Assembly: GCF_043290135.1 (NCBI RefSeq)
Contig: NC_134709.1
Coordinates: 109,485,645 to 109,549,644 of the forward strand
Origin: Rhipicephalus microplus
Lineage: Eukaryota > Arthropoda > Arachnida > Ixodida > Ixodidae
Direction of reading: 5' to 3'
Length of the DNA: 64,000 nt
In this document: piece by piece, positions 30,932 to 39,861 of the stretch
How the letters are laid out: each line of letters begins with the position of its first letter
Position numbering within the stretch: the stretch's first letter is position 1
The notes under the pieces: generated by a model
Seen by the model: only the letters and a program-made list of their open reading frames with translations
Databases searched by the model: none
What the model was told of the DNA's origin: nothing
Position numbers and translations under genes: made by a program

Positions 30932-32476
30932 ATGGACAACGGCAAACGTAAGCGCAAAATCATCACAATTGAGCAGAAGTTTGCAATGTTGAGAGCCGTT
31001 GAGTCCGGCGTCAAGAAAAAAAAAGTGGCCGAAGATTTCAACGTATCGTTGAGCACGCTGTCAACGGTCTTAAGCAAGAGAGAAGCTATTGCCGACGCTG
31101 TCGCACGTTGCGTCAAAGGCGACCGAATGAAGCTGCGAGCCCCCGCCTTCGAAGCTGTCGAGAAGGCCGTGTTCAACTGGTTTTTAGAAATCAGAGCAAG
31201 CGGCACTCCTGTGAGCGGGGCACTTCTGCAGCAGAAGGCAAGGAACTTCGCGTGCATCATGGGGCACGATGATTTTGTGGCGAGTGACGGCTGGCTGCAG
31301 CGCTTCAAGGAGCGCAACGACATCGTCGGCAGGGCTGTCAGCGGGGAATCGCTATCTGTGGACCGCGAAGCTGCAGTGGCGTGGATCAAGAAGAACATTG
31401 GGCAGCTGCTCGAAAAATACAGCCCCAGGGATTTGTTCAACGCAAATGAGACTGCCCTGTTCTATCAGATGTTGCCGCAAAAAACCTTGGCCCTCAAAGG
31501 TGACCGCTGCCAGGGCGGTAAACAGAGCAAGGTCCATGTGACCGTGCTACTTTGTGCGAATATGGACGGGTCCGAAAAAGTGCCGGCCCTCGTGATCGGC
31601 AAAAGTGCATCACCACGATGCTTCAAAGGAAAGCGGAAACTCCAAGTGAGTTATGTGGCCAACCACAAGGCCTGGATGACGAGAGAGATCTTTGCACAAT
31701 GGCTGCGTGAGTGGGACGAGCGGCTGGGCAAGCAGAACCGCAAGATATGCCTCGTCCTGGATAACTGCGCGGCCCACCACACTACCGTTGTGTTAAAAAA
31801 CATTAAGCTGTGCTTTTTGCCGGCTAACACTACTGCGGTTGTGCAACCCCTCGATCAAGGGGTGATCATGAACTTTAAGTCGGGCTACCGCAAGCGTGTC
31901 ATCGACCGCATTTTGCTCAATATGAGCATGAAGCGCGAGACAACGATCGACCTGTACATGGCGATCGAGATGTTACAAGCTGCCTGGATTGCAGTCACGG
32001 CAAGCACGATCGCCAACTGCTTCCGGCATGCCTCATTTGGCGTCAGCAGCGGAGAGCCCAGCGAAGATCTCGGTGATGTCGCCAGAGAGGGTGCCGCGGG
32101 CGACCAGGCCCAGACATCGTGGGATGCTCTCCTTGACGCCGGCGTTGTGCCTGACTGCGACACTTTCTGCACGTACGTCGGTGCCGATGCTGACGCGGTG
32201 ACAACCGAAGAGTTGTCAGATGCGGAAATTGTGCGCGCGGTGACGGGGGTGCATAATGATGACAGTGACGAATGTGTTGACACCCCGGAGCATAACGAAC
32301 CCGACGTGCCGACGGCCGCGCAAGCGCTGGATGCGACAGACCTGCTGCGCCGCTTCTTTGGTGCTCATGATGACGGTGAGGACGGACTTGAAATAGCGGC
32401 TGCCGCTGAAAGAGCAGTCATCCGCTTGAAGAAGAGTCGGCAAAAGTCTATCAAGGACTATTTTTCTTCGAAGTGA
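30932..32476 (+). CDS. Tigger/pogo-family transposase, open but with altered catalytic triad
   Basis: A 514-residue protein starting MDNGKRKRK. There is an N-terminal psq/CENP-B-type helix-turn-helix (TIEQKFAMLRAVESGVKKKKVAEDF), a second CENP-B HTH (about residues 65-130, with WLQRFKERN), and a DDE core. The core motifs are FNANETALFYQ, CLVLDNCAAHH and VVQPLDQGVIMNFK. The first is normally NADET, so here the first catalytic Asp is Asn (codon AAT near 31447). An acidic C-terminal tail ends KSIKDYFSSK, a PIP-box-like sequence. AATAAA lies at 32507. An upstream in-frame ATG at 30866 lies in the hAT target duplication and is not the start. The reading frame is otherwise uninterrupted. Confidence 0.9.
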   Translation: MDNGKRKRKIITIEQKFAMLRAVESGVKKKKVAEDFNVSLSTLSTVLSKREAIADAVARCVKGDRMKLRAPAFEAVEKAVFNWFLEIRASGTPVSGALLQQKARNFACIMGHDDFVASDGWLQRFKERNDIVGRAVSGESLSVDREAAVAWIKKNIGQLLEKYSPRDLFNANETALFYQMLPQKTLALKGDRCQGGKQSKVHVTVLLCANMDGSEKVPALVIGKSASPRCFKGKRKLQVSYVANHKAWMTREIFAQWLREWDERLGKQNRKICLVLDNCAAHHTTVVLKNIKLCFLPANTTAVVQPLDQGVIMNFKSGYRKRVIDRILLNMSMKRETTIDLYMAIEMLQAAWIAVTASTIANCFRHASFGVSSGEPSEDLGDVAREGAAGDQAQTSWDALLDAGVVPDCDTFCTYVGADADAVTTEELSDAEIVRAVTGVHNDDSDECVDTPEHNEPDVPTAAQALDATDLLRRFFGAHDDGEDGLEIAAAAERAVIRLKKSRQKSIKDYFSSK

Positions 32477-32695
32477 TCTGCCAGCTGGTGTGCTGAACTT
32501 GGCGGAAATAAAGTGCATTGTTCTTTATTATTTTGCTAGTTTTTTGCCTTCCGACGGCCGTTTTTCTCTGCGCGGCGGGCTGCTGTGATATTCGGTGGTG
32601 AGTACATTCTCTCTTGCTGGCTAATTGTCGGCAGAAATGGATATTGGCTATAATGAACTAATGGTTATAACGAAGTAATTACGACTCTCCCTTCA

Positions 32696-32720
32696 ACTTC
32701 GTTATAACGAGGTTTGACTG
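32696..32720 (-). repeat. Tigger right terminal inverted repeat
   Basis: On the minus strand it begins CAGTCAAACCTCGTTATAAC. A TA duplication follows directly. Confidence 0.9.
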
Positions 32721-32845
32721 TAGATGGCGCCACTGTGCTCGTGTGTATATAAACGATACTCGCTGATTAAACTGGGTTATTGTCATGGGTCGTACAGTGG
32801 TGTAGCGTGGTTACTTTCACGTGTCGCCGTCCCGGCTACACGACA
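32721..32845 (+). repeat. gypsy-3 5' LTR, right piece
   Basis: Starts with the second TA and matches 37433-37557. It contains the TATA box at 32746-32753 and ends ACGACA. The primer site follows at once. Confidence 0.92.
32746..32753 (+). promoter_or_regulatory. TATA box in gypsy-3 LTR
   Basis: TATATAAA, identical in position and sequence in both LTRs (37458-37465). It is the likely core promoter of the element. Confidence 0.6.
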
Positions 32846-32848
32846 TTC

Positions 32849-32863
32849 TGGCGACCAGGATGG
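32849..32863 (+). promoter_or_regulatory. gypsy-3 primer-binding site candidate
   Basis: TGGCGACCAGGATGG, three bases after the LTR. It starts with the TGG expected of a tRNA CCA complement. The tRNA is not identified with confidence. It overlaps the proposed gag ATG at 32860. Confidence 0.5.
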
Positions 32864-35800
32864 CTTCCACGGGCATTTTGCCACCTCCTCCTTTTCTGGC
32901 CACCCCCGGCACGCCCAATGTGCCATGGGCCCGATGGTTACGACTGTTCGAAAGGTTTCTGCTAGCGTCCGGAGCGAACGAGCTACCCGCACCCCGTCGC
33001 CGAGCCCTCCTGCTGCACTGTCTTGGGACGGAAGGACAGCGCATTTTCGACGCGCTTCCACCTAGTACGACGCAAACCAAGGCAGAGACAACGAGTGCTG
33101 CACCCGGTGTCACGGCCACGCCAGATGCCGCCGCTGGAATCATCGGAACCACTGCACCTACTGGAACGCAAGACATGACCACGGAAGCCCTACGCCCACC
33201 CGACGAGTATGACGTAGCCGTTGAGATGCTTTCGAAGCATTTCGCCGCCCCTTGCAACGTCCGCCTTCAACGCCATCGATTCCGGGAGCGTCGTCAACTG
33301 CAGGGTGAGCCCATCACTGATTTCGCTGTAGCACTTCGGGAGTTAGCAGCTCTTTGCAATTTCGCCACTCAAGCGGACGAAAACCTGTGTGAACAGTTCG
33401 TAGCAGGCGTCACGTGCCCGCGGCTACGAGAGCGATTGCTGCTGGAGGGCGATAACCTTACATTCGATCATGCTGTCGAGATAGCACGGCTTCGTGAGCA
33501 AACCCAACGTGAATCTGAAGCCTTCGCCAATCCTGTGCAGCGCATTCAGCAGCAGTTGCGATACAGCTCAGCCAGGCACGATCGACGAGATAACGGCGAT
33601 AATGGCACACGCCTCCCGGGCCGTCGCCACTTCAACTGCTCACGCGCGTACAGAGCACCTTCACCTGATATGAATGCCGCCGCCGCTGCTGTCCCCGGGC
33701 CTAGAAATGTAAATGCCTGCGGAAACTGCGGCGCAGCACGGTGTTCGCCTACGGAATGTCCCGCGCGCGGTCGCACATGTTTTGCCTGCGGACGCCACGG
33801 CCATTTTAAGAGAGCATGTCGCAGCTACCGTCGCGGCCGAGAAGGGTATTCTGTAGAGGTCCAGGAAATCGTTCCGGAGGAGGATGTTACCAGTGTCCTT
33901 AGCATTTTGGCGGTCCGTACTAATAAGAGCACAGGCGTCTACGTGGATGTCAATGTCGCGTCAGTTACCGCGACGACACGGGTGCATACCATGAACTTTT
34001 TGGTGGACACAGGCTCGGCCGTGTCTATTATGGGTGAGCATCAATTCCAAGGCTTGTTCGCAAACGCAGTACAACTGACAAGTTCCCATCTTACATTGCT
34101 GTATTTTTCGCGCAGGAAGATTCCTGTTCTCGGGTCATTTCACGCCATAGTCACATACAAGGGGAAAGAAGCCATTGTAACTTTTCATGTTACAGCATGT
34201 GGTACATCTCTCCTTGGCCTGGATGAGGTTCAAACCCTTGACCTTCGCATCATGGGAGAGGAATTGCGCTGCCTGCAAATGTCCACGCAGGAATGCCGAG
34301 AGCTTCCAGCAATGAGTGCAGGCCTTGCCCAAAGCCCCAGGCATGAAAAACCCCTTGGCCCTCCCAAGTTTGGAATGCCGCCAACACTGTGGACCAAGTT
34401 TGGCCACTTGTTTTTGCCTGGCCTGAGACTTGTAAGAGGTGTGCAACACAAAGTTAAGATGAAAACTTCCATCGCGCCAGTCGCACAGAAGCTGAGACCC
34501 CTACCATTTTCAGTCCGCCAGCCGGTCTTTGACGAGATTGAGAAGCTACTTGCTGCTGATGTCATTGAGAGAGTCAATGCTTCCGAGTGGGTATTTCCTA
34601 TTGTAGCAGCCCGCAAAGCAGACGGTAGCATTCGACTCTGTGTCGATCTCCGGGAACCCAACAAAGCTATAGTAGCAGACAACTTCCCTTTGCCTCATAT
34701 GGAGGAGCTGCTTCATGCCCTCAATGGAGCCTGCTGCTTTTCCAAGGTGGACATGGCATCAGCCTACTACCAGGTTGTGCTGCACCCAGACAGCAGGGAC
34801 CTAACTTAATTTATAACTCACAATGGCCTCTTTAGATTCAAGAGGGTCTGCTTCGGGTTGGCATCGGCACCAGCTGCGTTTCAGCAGATCATGACGGAAA
34901 ATTCTTGGAGGTTGCAAAGGGGTCTTATGCTACTTGGATGACATAATCATTTTTGGCAAGACTGAGAGCGAACACAGGCAAAACCTGGAGCAAGTGCTGG
35001 AATGAATAGCAAAAGCTGGGCTCAAGCTCAACGAAAAATGCGTCTTCAACACGTCGGAGCTGTCGTTCTTAAGACATCGCGTCAGCGCAGAGGGTATAGC
35101 ACCGCTCCAGACCAAGATTGATGCAATCATCAATGCTCCTGCGCCTAGAGATGCAGCCACTCTACGCTCCTTTTTGGGGCTAGTTGAATACTATTCCAAA
35201 TTCGTGCCGCGACTGGCAGAGCAAGTAGAGCCAATGCGTCGTCTACTTCGCAAAGACGTGCACTTCGACTGGGATGACGCTGCGAAAGAGAGCTTCGCGG
35301 GAGTAAAAAGACTTCTAGCATCCCACAAGGTTTTCCGCATGTTTGACCCGACACTACCTGTCATTGTCGCAACAGATGCCTCTGCATACGGTCTCGGTGC
35401 CGTACTGCAGCAGGTGGAGGGGCCCCATGTGCGTACTGTGGCATTTGCATCGCGGACATTAACAGAGACAGAACGAAAATACTCGGCCGGAGAGCGCGAG
35501 GCCCTTGCCTGTCTGTGGGCCTGCGAGAAGTGGCACGTTTACCTCTGGGGCAGATCATTTACTCTACTGACGGATCACCAGGCTTTGGTGGCACTGCTCT
35601 CATCCCGTAGCACAGGACAGCGGCCACTTCGTATTGCAAGGTGGACTGCACGACTGCTACGCTGCAACTTCAAAATACAGTACCGCAGCGGAGCCCACAA
35701 CCAGGTAACAGATGCCTTGTCCAGACTGCCCGTGCCAGACACAGAAGGGGGCTTCCATGTTGATGAAGAGGTTGTGTCCTTGGTTACATCGTCTGTACAT

Positions 35801-37279
35801 CGGGAGAATTTTCAGGTTGCTACCGCGGAGGATGACATACTACGGCAGGTAATGCAATTTATCTAGTCATCATGGCCAACAAGGAAAAGACTTGCTGCAG
35901 AACTGACTCCGTACTACGAAATACGAGACGAGCTCTCGGTAGTAGATGGGTTGCTTCTGCGCACAGAACGCGTTGTAGTGCCTGCCAAGCTAAGGGATAC
36001 ATTCATCCAGTTAGCTCATGAGTCACACCCGGGAATTGTGAAGACTAAGCAGCGCATCAGGGAGAAGTACTGGTGGCCTTGCCTTGACAAGCATGTGGAG
36101 GCCGCCGTCCGGAGTTGCAGCGCCTGTCAAGCCTCGGACAAGAGTGTCAAGAACTGGCAAGCCCCACAACAGCCTGTCCCGCTTACTGACAAGCCTTGGG
36201 ACAAAATATCAATAGACATCATGGGCCCTTTTGAACGTGCACCGGCCGACTGTTGATTTGTCATCGTGGTAGTGGACTACTTCTCCAGATGGCCAGAGAT
36301 TGCGTTCTGCAGTGACATCCCTTCTTGCACGGTGATCAACTTCCTGCTTGCTGCCTTTGCGCGAGAGGGTTACCAGACGGAACTAGTCTCAGATCACGGC
36401 CGACAGTTTACATCGAGTGAATTCAAGTGCTTCCTTCTCGGCAGTTTCTTCTCGGCAGTTTACCACCCTCAAGCCAATGACTTAGTGGAAAGATTCAACA
36501 GGGTCTTGAAATCGTATATACAACTAGCTCTTCTAGAGCAGCGAGCAATCAAGACCACAGTTACAGAGTACCTGGGTATTTTACCGAGCCACACCCCACA
36601 GCGCCACTGGCATCTCTCCAGCAGTGTTGCTTCATGGCCACCACATGAGGACAGCACTAGATGTTGTTGGCCAGCCATCAGCGGATTTCGGCACCCATCC
36701 CGCCCGTGAACTGCGTAGACTTCGGCGTCGTGTCTGCGAATACCAACAAAGAAATAAGGCGTATGCAGACAAGCGAAGAGCAGCCCGGGAGCCAAATTTA
36801 AAGTGGGGACCTGCGTGCGGAAGGCACCCCTAGTTTTGGGGCTCCAATCAAAATACTGAGGCGGGTAGGACGATGGTCATTCCACTTGAAGGACGGCCGT
36901 ACCTGGAATGCCTCCCAACTGTCGGCTGTACCCCATGAAGCTGTTCACGAAGAAACGGGGGCAAGACAAGAACCGCTGTGGGCGGACATGGAGACAGACG
37001 GGTCGGCAGGAAGCGCCACAGCACGAAAACCGTCCTTGAAGGCAAAGAGCCACACGACCCAAAATATCCCAATACAGGAAGCTGCACAGTCTCCGGGGGG
37101 GGTCAGCACTGCCTCCTCATACGCCAAGCCCACCAACGGGGAACACGACTGCAGGACTGGGTGCTGATCGTGCCGACAAACCAGAGGTCGTCCATCAGCC
37201 AGAAGAGCAGCCGGTGCCCCTCCGTCGCTCTACACGGGAGCGAAGACCACCAGAGAGACTCGGAGACTATGTGCAGTGA
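32860..37279 (+). pseudogene. gypsy-3 gag-pol
   Basis: The ATG at 32860 (MASTGILPPPPFLATPG) starts a fused gag-pol. The order is capsid, two cysteine clusters ending with CFACGRHGHFKRAC (about 33778-33819), protease with LVDTGSAVS (about 34000), RT with DGSIRLCVDLR and SKVDMASAYYQ, the CYLDDIIIFG box (about 34930), RNase H with TDASAYGLGAVL and LTDHQALVAL, and integrase with an HHCC at about 36020-36130, IDIMGPF, SDHGRQFTSSEF and NDLVERFN. Stops occur at 34807-34809, near 35003, near 35864 and near 36254, and a frameshift lies near 34900. A basic tail (RRSTRERRPPERLGDYV) ends at a TGA at 37277. Catalytic residues are conserved. Confidence 0.9.
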
Positions 37280-37363
37280 CTTGTTTACAGTGGAGACTTA
37301 CTATAGTTTTCTGTCACGGGTAGTGACTGTTTCTTTTCTATGCACATAATCTGTGTTCTATTA

Positions 37364-37380
37364 TCAAAGGAAGGGGTAGA
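37364..37380 (+). promoter_or_regulatory. gypsy-3 polypurine tract
   Basis: Purine-rich run AAAGGAAGGGGTAGA directly before the 3' LTR, the expected plus-strand primer position. Confidence 0.65.
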
Positions 37381-37557
37381 TGTAGTGTTGTGCGTTTACA
37401 CCAGATGGCCTTCTGAGTCATTGGACTCACAATAGATGGCGTCACTGCGCTCGTGTGTATATAAACAATACTCGCTGATTAAACTGGGTTATTTTCATGG
37501 ACCGTACAGTGATGTAGCGTGGTTACTTTCACGTGTCGCCGTGCCGGCTACACAACA
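37381..37557 (+). repeat. gypsy-3 3' LTR
   Basis: Uninterrupted 177-bp LTR with TATATAAA at 37458-37465. It shows what the 5' LTR looked like before the Tigger insertion. Confidence 0.92.
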
Positions 37558-37561
37558 GTAT
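37558..37561. repeat. Target-site duplication of gypsy-3 (right)
   Basis: GTAT, partner of 21408-21411. Confidence 0.75.
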
Positions 37562-38305
37562 TATACAAGAGTAAAAGCGTGAGCCTTTTGACGGGCGACT
37601 GAAGAGTACACAGCCAAAGCCAAGCTTCGGTAAGTTGAAAAAAGTCGCTGAACTGCGCAACTGGGTTACTTCATTGCATGACGATCGATTTGCAGACACC
37701 GATAGCCCAAGCGGCGTGTGAGCACAGCGAGAACAATGAAACAGAGACCTGAGAGGCAGGTATGTTTTGAGTTGGCCTATTTTTTTATATCGCTGTAAAA
37801 AGCGGTCGCTGTGTGCGTTACTTACATGTTTGAAAGGTTCGCGTTCCGCTACGCGATCTATTCTTCGATCATGCAAGCCTCGTGTCGCTGTGCTCTTATA
37901 CCTTGGCTGTTTATTGTACGAGATAATCGTCTGATCCTTTGTTGCTGTGTAAAAGTGTCTGCTCTTATATATACGGGTGTCGTGAGAGCAGTTCACGTTC
38001 GCCCAACTCGATAGTATGCGCATTATTACACGCAAAACTATCATGAGACTGGTCATGTACACAGAAAAACGCGCAGCCATGTCAAGCACATACGATGGAT
38101 ATGTTTTTTTGTGGCTGCGCCCCAAGTCCTTTTGGTCAGAAATTCAGGTAATTCCTCTGTGGCTAGGATTTAAACCTAGCTTCAGTTCATTTTTTTGCAT
38201 GCTTCATTTTTACGGCTCTTCAAGGATGTGCAACACCATAAATGCCACATTAGGCTGAAAGTAGCTTAATGGCCAGCACTAACAGATGTTTGTCTTTCAG
38301 ATTTT
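37562..38305. other. Unassigned sequence right of gypsy-3
   Basis: No recognisable gypsy-2 pol continuation or other coding family is seen. AT content rises. Short open stretches on both strands show no motifs. Confidence 0.4.
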
Positions 38306-38307
38306 TC

Positions 38308-38549
38308 TCAACATGGAGACGGGCTCAAGCCTCTCCTCCGATGAAGACAGCGATACTGAAAGTAGCTCTGCGCTGAGCGCAGAAAAGAAAGGGAAGATCT
38401 ACTATCACAAAATTTCTGAGTGCGCCGCTAGAGCAGCAAGAGAAGCTGATTTAAGCTCTGAGACTACCACACAGGTTGAACAGGGTTTGCGTGGGCACCA
38501 GGCAGCAGCCCAAGAAATAACAGTGGACCTGTTTTCAACATACCTTTAA
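38308..38549 (+). other. Possible exon of unknown protein
   Basis: After a good acceptor (TTTGTCTTTCAG, ending near 38301) an open frame includes METGSSLSSDEDSDTESSS, a serine/acidic-rich stretch, then KIYYHKISECAARAAREADLS, ending in a TAA at 38547. Its proximity to the P-like relic downstream suggests it may belong to the same element. No domain was recognised. Confidence 0.3.
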
Positions 38550-38806
38550 TAAATGAGTTCCCCTATTTTGCCCCACAAAACGTTCATTTATTTCAGGCCT
38601 CTATCATTTGAGTATAATACATACTACTATGCTTTGCTAATCTAACTGCAGACAAATATTAAGGGTACAGCATGCCTTTATTATTATAGACACATTTGTA
38701 ACATAAAGTTGCATGATACATAAAGTAAGCATGATACTGAATTTGTGACAAGCCATAGGTTCTGAAACCACAATCTCCACAATCCTTCCCAGTTTCGAAA
38801 CTTGAC

Positions 38807-39440
38807 GTGAACATTTCTTTGCTTTTCAGACCTGGTGGACATGCTTTACAAAATCCAAAAAGAAACAAAACAATGGGGACACAATTGTGCAAATTTAATG
38901 TGCCCCTTGTGGATAGCTGGACACAATTGCTCAGGACATTTGCAAGCCACGAAAACGCCAATGGCGGCCTCTTACCCAAGAATGTGCTTGAGACGACAGT
39001 GCTAGCAAAAAAAAAATTAGGTTTGTTTGCAGATTTTCTCACATGTGATGCAATAACATGGATTAGAGCAATGTGGAGAACACTCAACATTTATGCATCA
39101 TCAAATGAAGTGGTCTACAAGTGGTCTACAAGACAGTGCACCTTGTCAACAGCAATCGCATTCTTTGGTTTTTCTCGGATTTTCCACATCTTGTAAACAA
39201 TGCGCTCAATCGACTTTTGAACAACTCATTTACCACACCTTAGGGTCTAGGTTTACTCCAGTATGTGAAAGAAGCGAACAAACTTAAAAGCTATTCGGTC
39301 ACCCTAAGAGTGATACCAAGTATAACTGTCATTCACTTAAACCGCAATAGTTTTGAGAAAATGAGGGCAAGTTACGCATTTGAGATATTTGGAGGTGGCC
39401 CATTTGGGGCCTTTTCAATTTAGTGTTTGATTTAACGTAA
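38807..39440 (+). pseudogene. Second P-type transposase relic
   Basis: Three frames together parallel exons 3 and 4 of the P transposase at 22174-26089. WTQLLRTFASHENANGGLL and LADF..TCDAITWIRAMWRTL correspond to WTQILGVFSSKGNIKADML and FVNFVSCDGATWNRSMW. Further on, a frame-shifted FSDFPHLVNN (about 39175) and NSFEKMRASYAFEIFGG (about 39346) match FYSDFPHLVKC and NSFEKMKVNLAFTLFSE. The catalytic Asp in the CDA motif is kept. Many stops are present and no ends were identified. It is a different and much older P lineage than the complete copy. Confidence 0.7.
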
Positions 39441-39615
39441 CGAAAGAAGGAACTGCAGTAAATGTTCCTGTCACACAACAGTTACTCCCTTCAAGGACAC
39501 TGCAGACAAATGTGCCTGCCGCCCACATTAATATTCAGGGAGCAGATCGTTCTTTTTTTTTTGTGTCAAACTGCACCAAAACAAAACAGTAATTCATTTT
39601 AGCATCTGCAGATAA

Positions 39616-39861
39616 CAAAAGCAGCACTTGCTGAACAAAGGAGGCCTGCTAAAACTGCTGCTGCCACGCACGTGACACGCGCAAAGCGAGAATTTCGAAA
39701 AAAAAGAAACAGGCGCACTGTTCGTCTACTAGGAAGGGGCATCAAAGCTGATCAAATGACGAAACACGTGCAAAAGGAGGCTTCAAAAAAAATAAACATC
39801 AGAAAAAAAGCAAGCCCAGGCCCACCTTTCATCAGCCGCATACTTGATAGGATGCTTTAAC
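39616..39861 (+). other. Possible terminal exon, basic protein, unassigned
   Basis: After a CATCTGCAG acceptor an open frame of about 80 codons encodes a Lys/Arg-rich segment (KREFRKKRNRRTVRLLGRG) ending SPGPPFISRILDRML and TAA. In P-like elements a basic tail follows the catalytic domain, so it may be the end of the relic at 38807. This is unproven. Confidence 0.3.

Larger units (their letters stand above)
21466..32720 (+). mobile_element. Tigger/pogo-type DNA transposon, interrupted by P and hAT elements
   Basis: Flanked by TA (21464-21465 and 32721-32722) with terminal inverted repeats of about 25 bp sharing CTCGTTATAACGAAGT. Subterminal copies of ATAACGAA recur at both ends. Without the two nested elements it is about 2.3 kb, the usual Tigger size, and carries one transposase gene near its right end. 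It lies inside the 177-bp LTR of gypsy-3, whose other LTR supplies the empty site. Confidence 0.93.
21412..37557 (+). mobile_element. Ty3/gypsy LTR retrotransposon, gypsy-3, split by Tigger
   Basis: About 4.9 kb once the 11.25-kb Tigger insertion in its 5' LTR is removed. LTRs are 177 bp, begin TGTAGTG and end ACACRACA. The split 5' LTR rejoins at 21465/32723 to exactly 177 bp and differs from the 3' LTR at about 11 positions (about 94% identity). Target duplication is GTAT. gag-pol is fused in one frame with at least three stops and one frameshift. The polypurine tract (37367-37380) abuts the 3' LTR. Confidence 0.92.
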
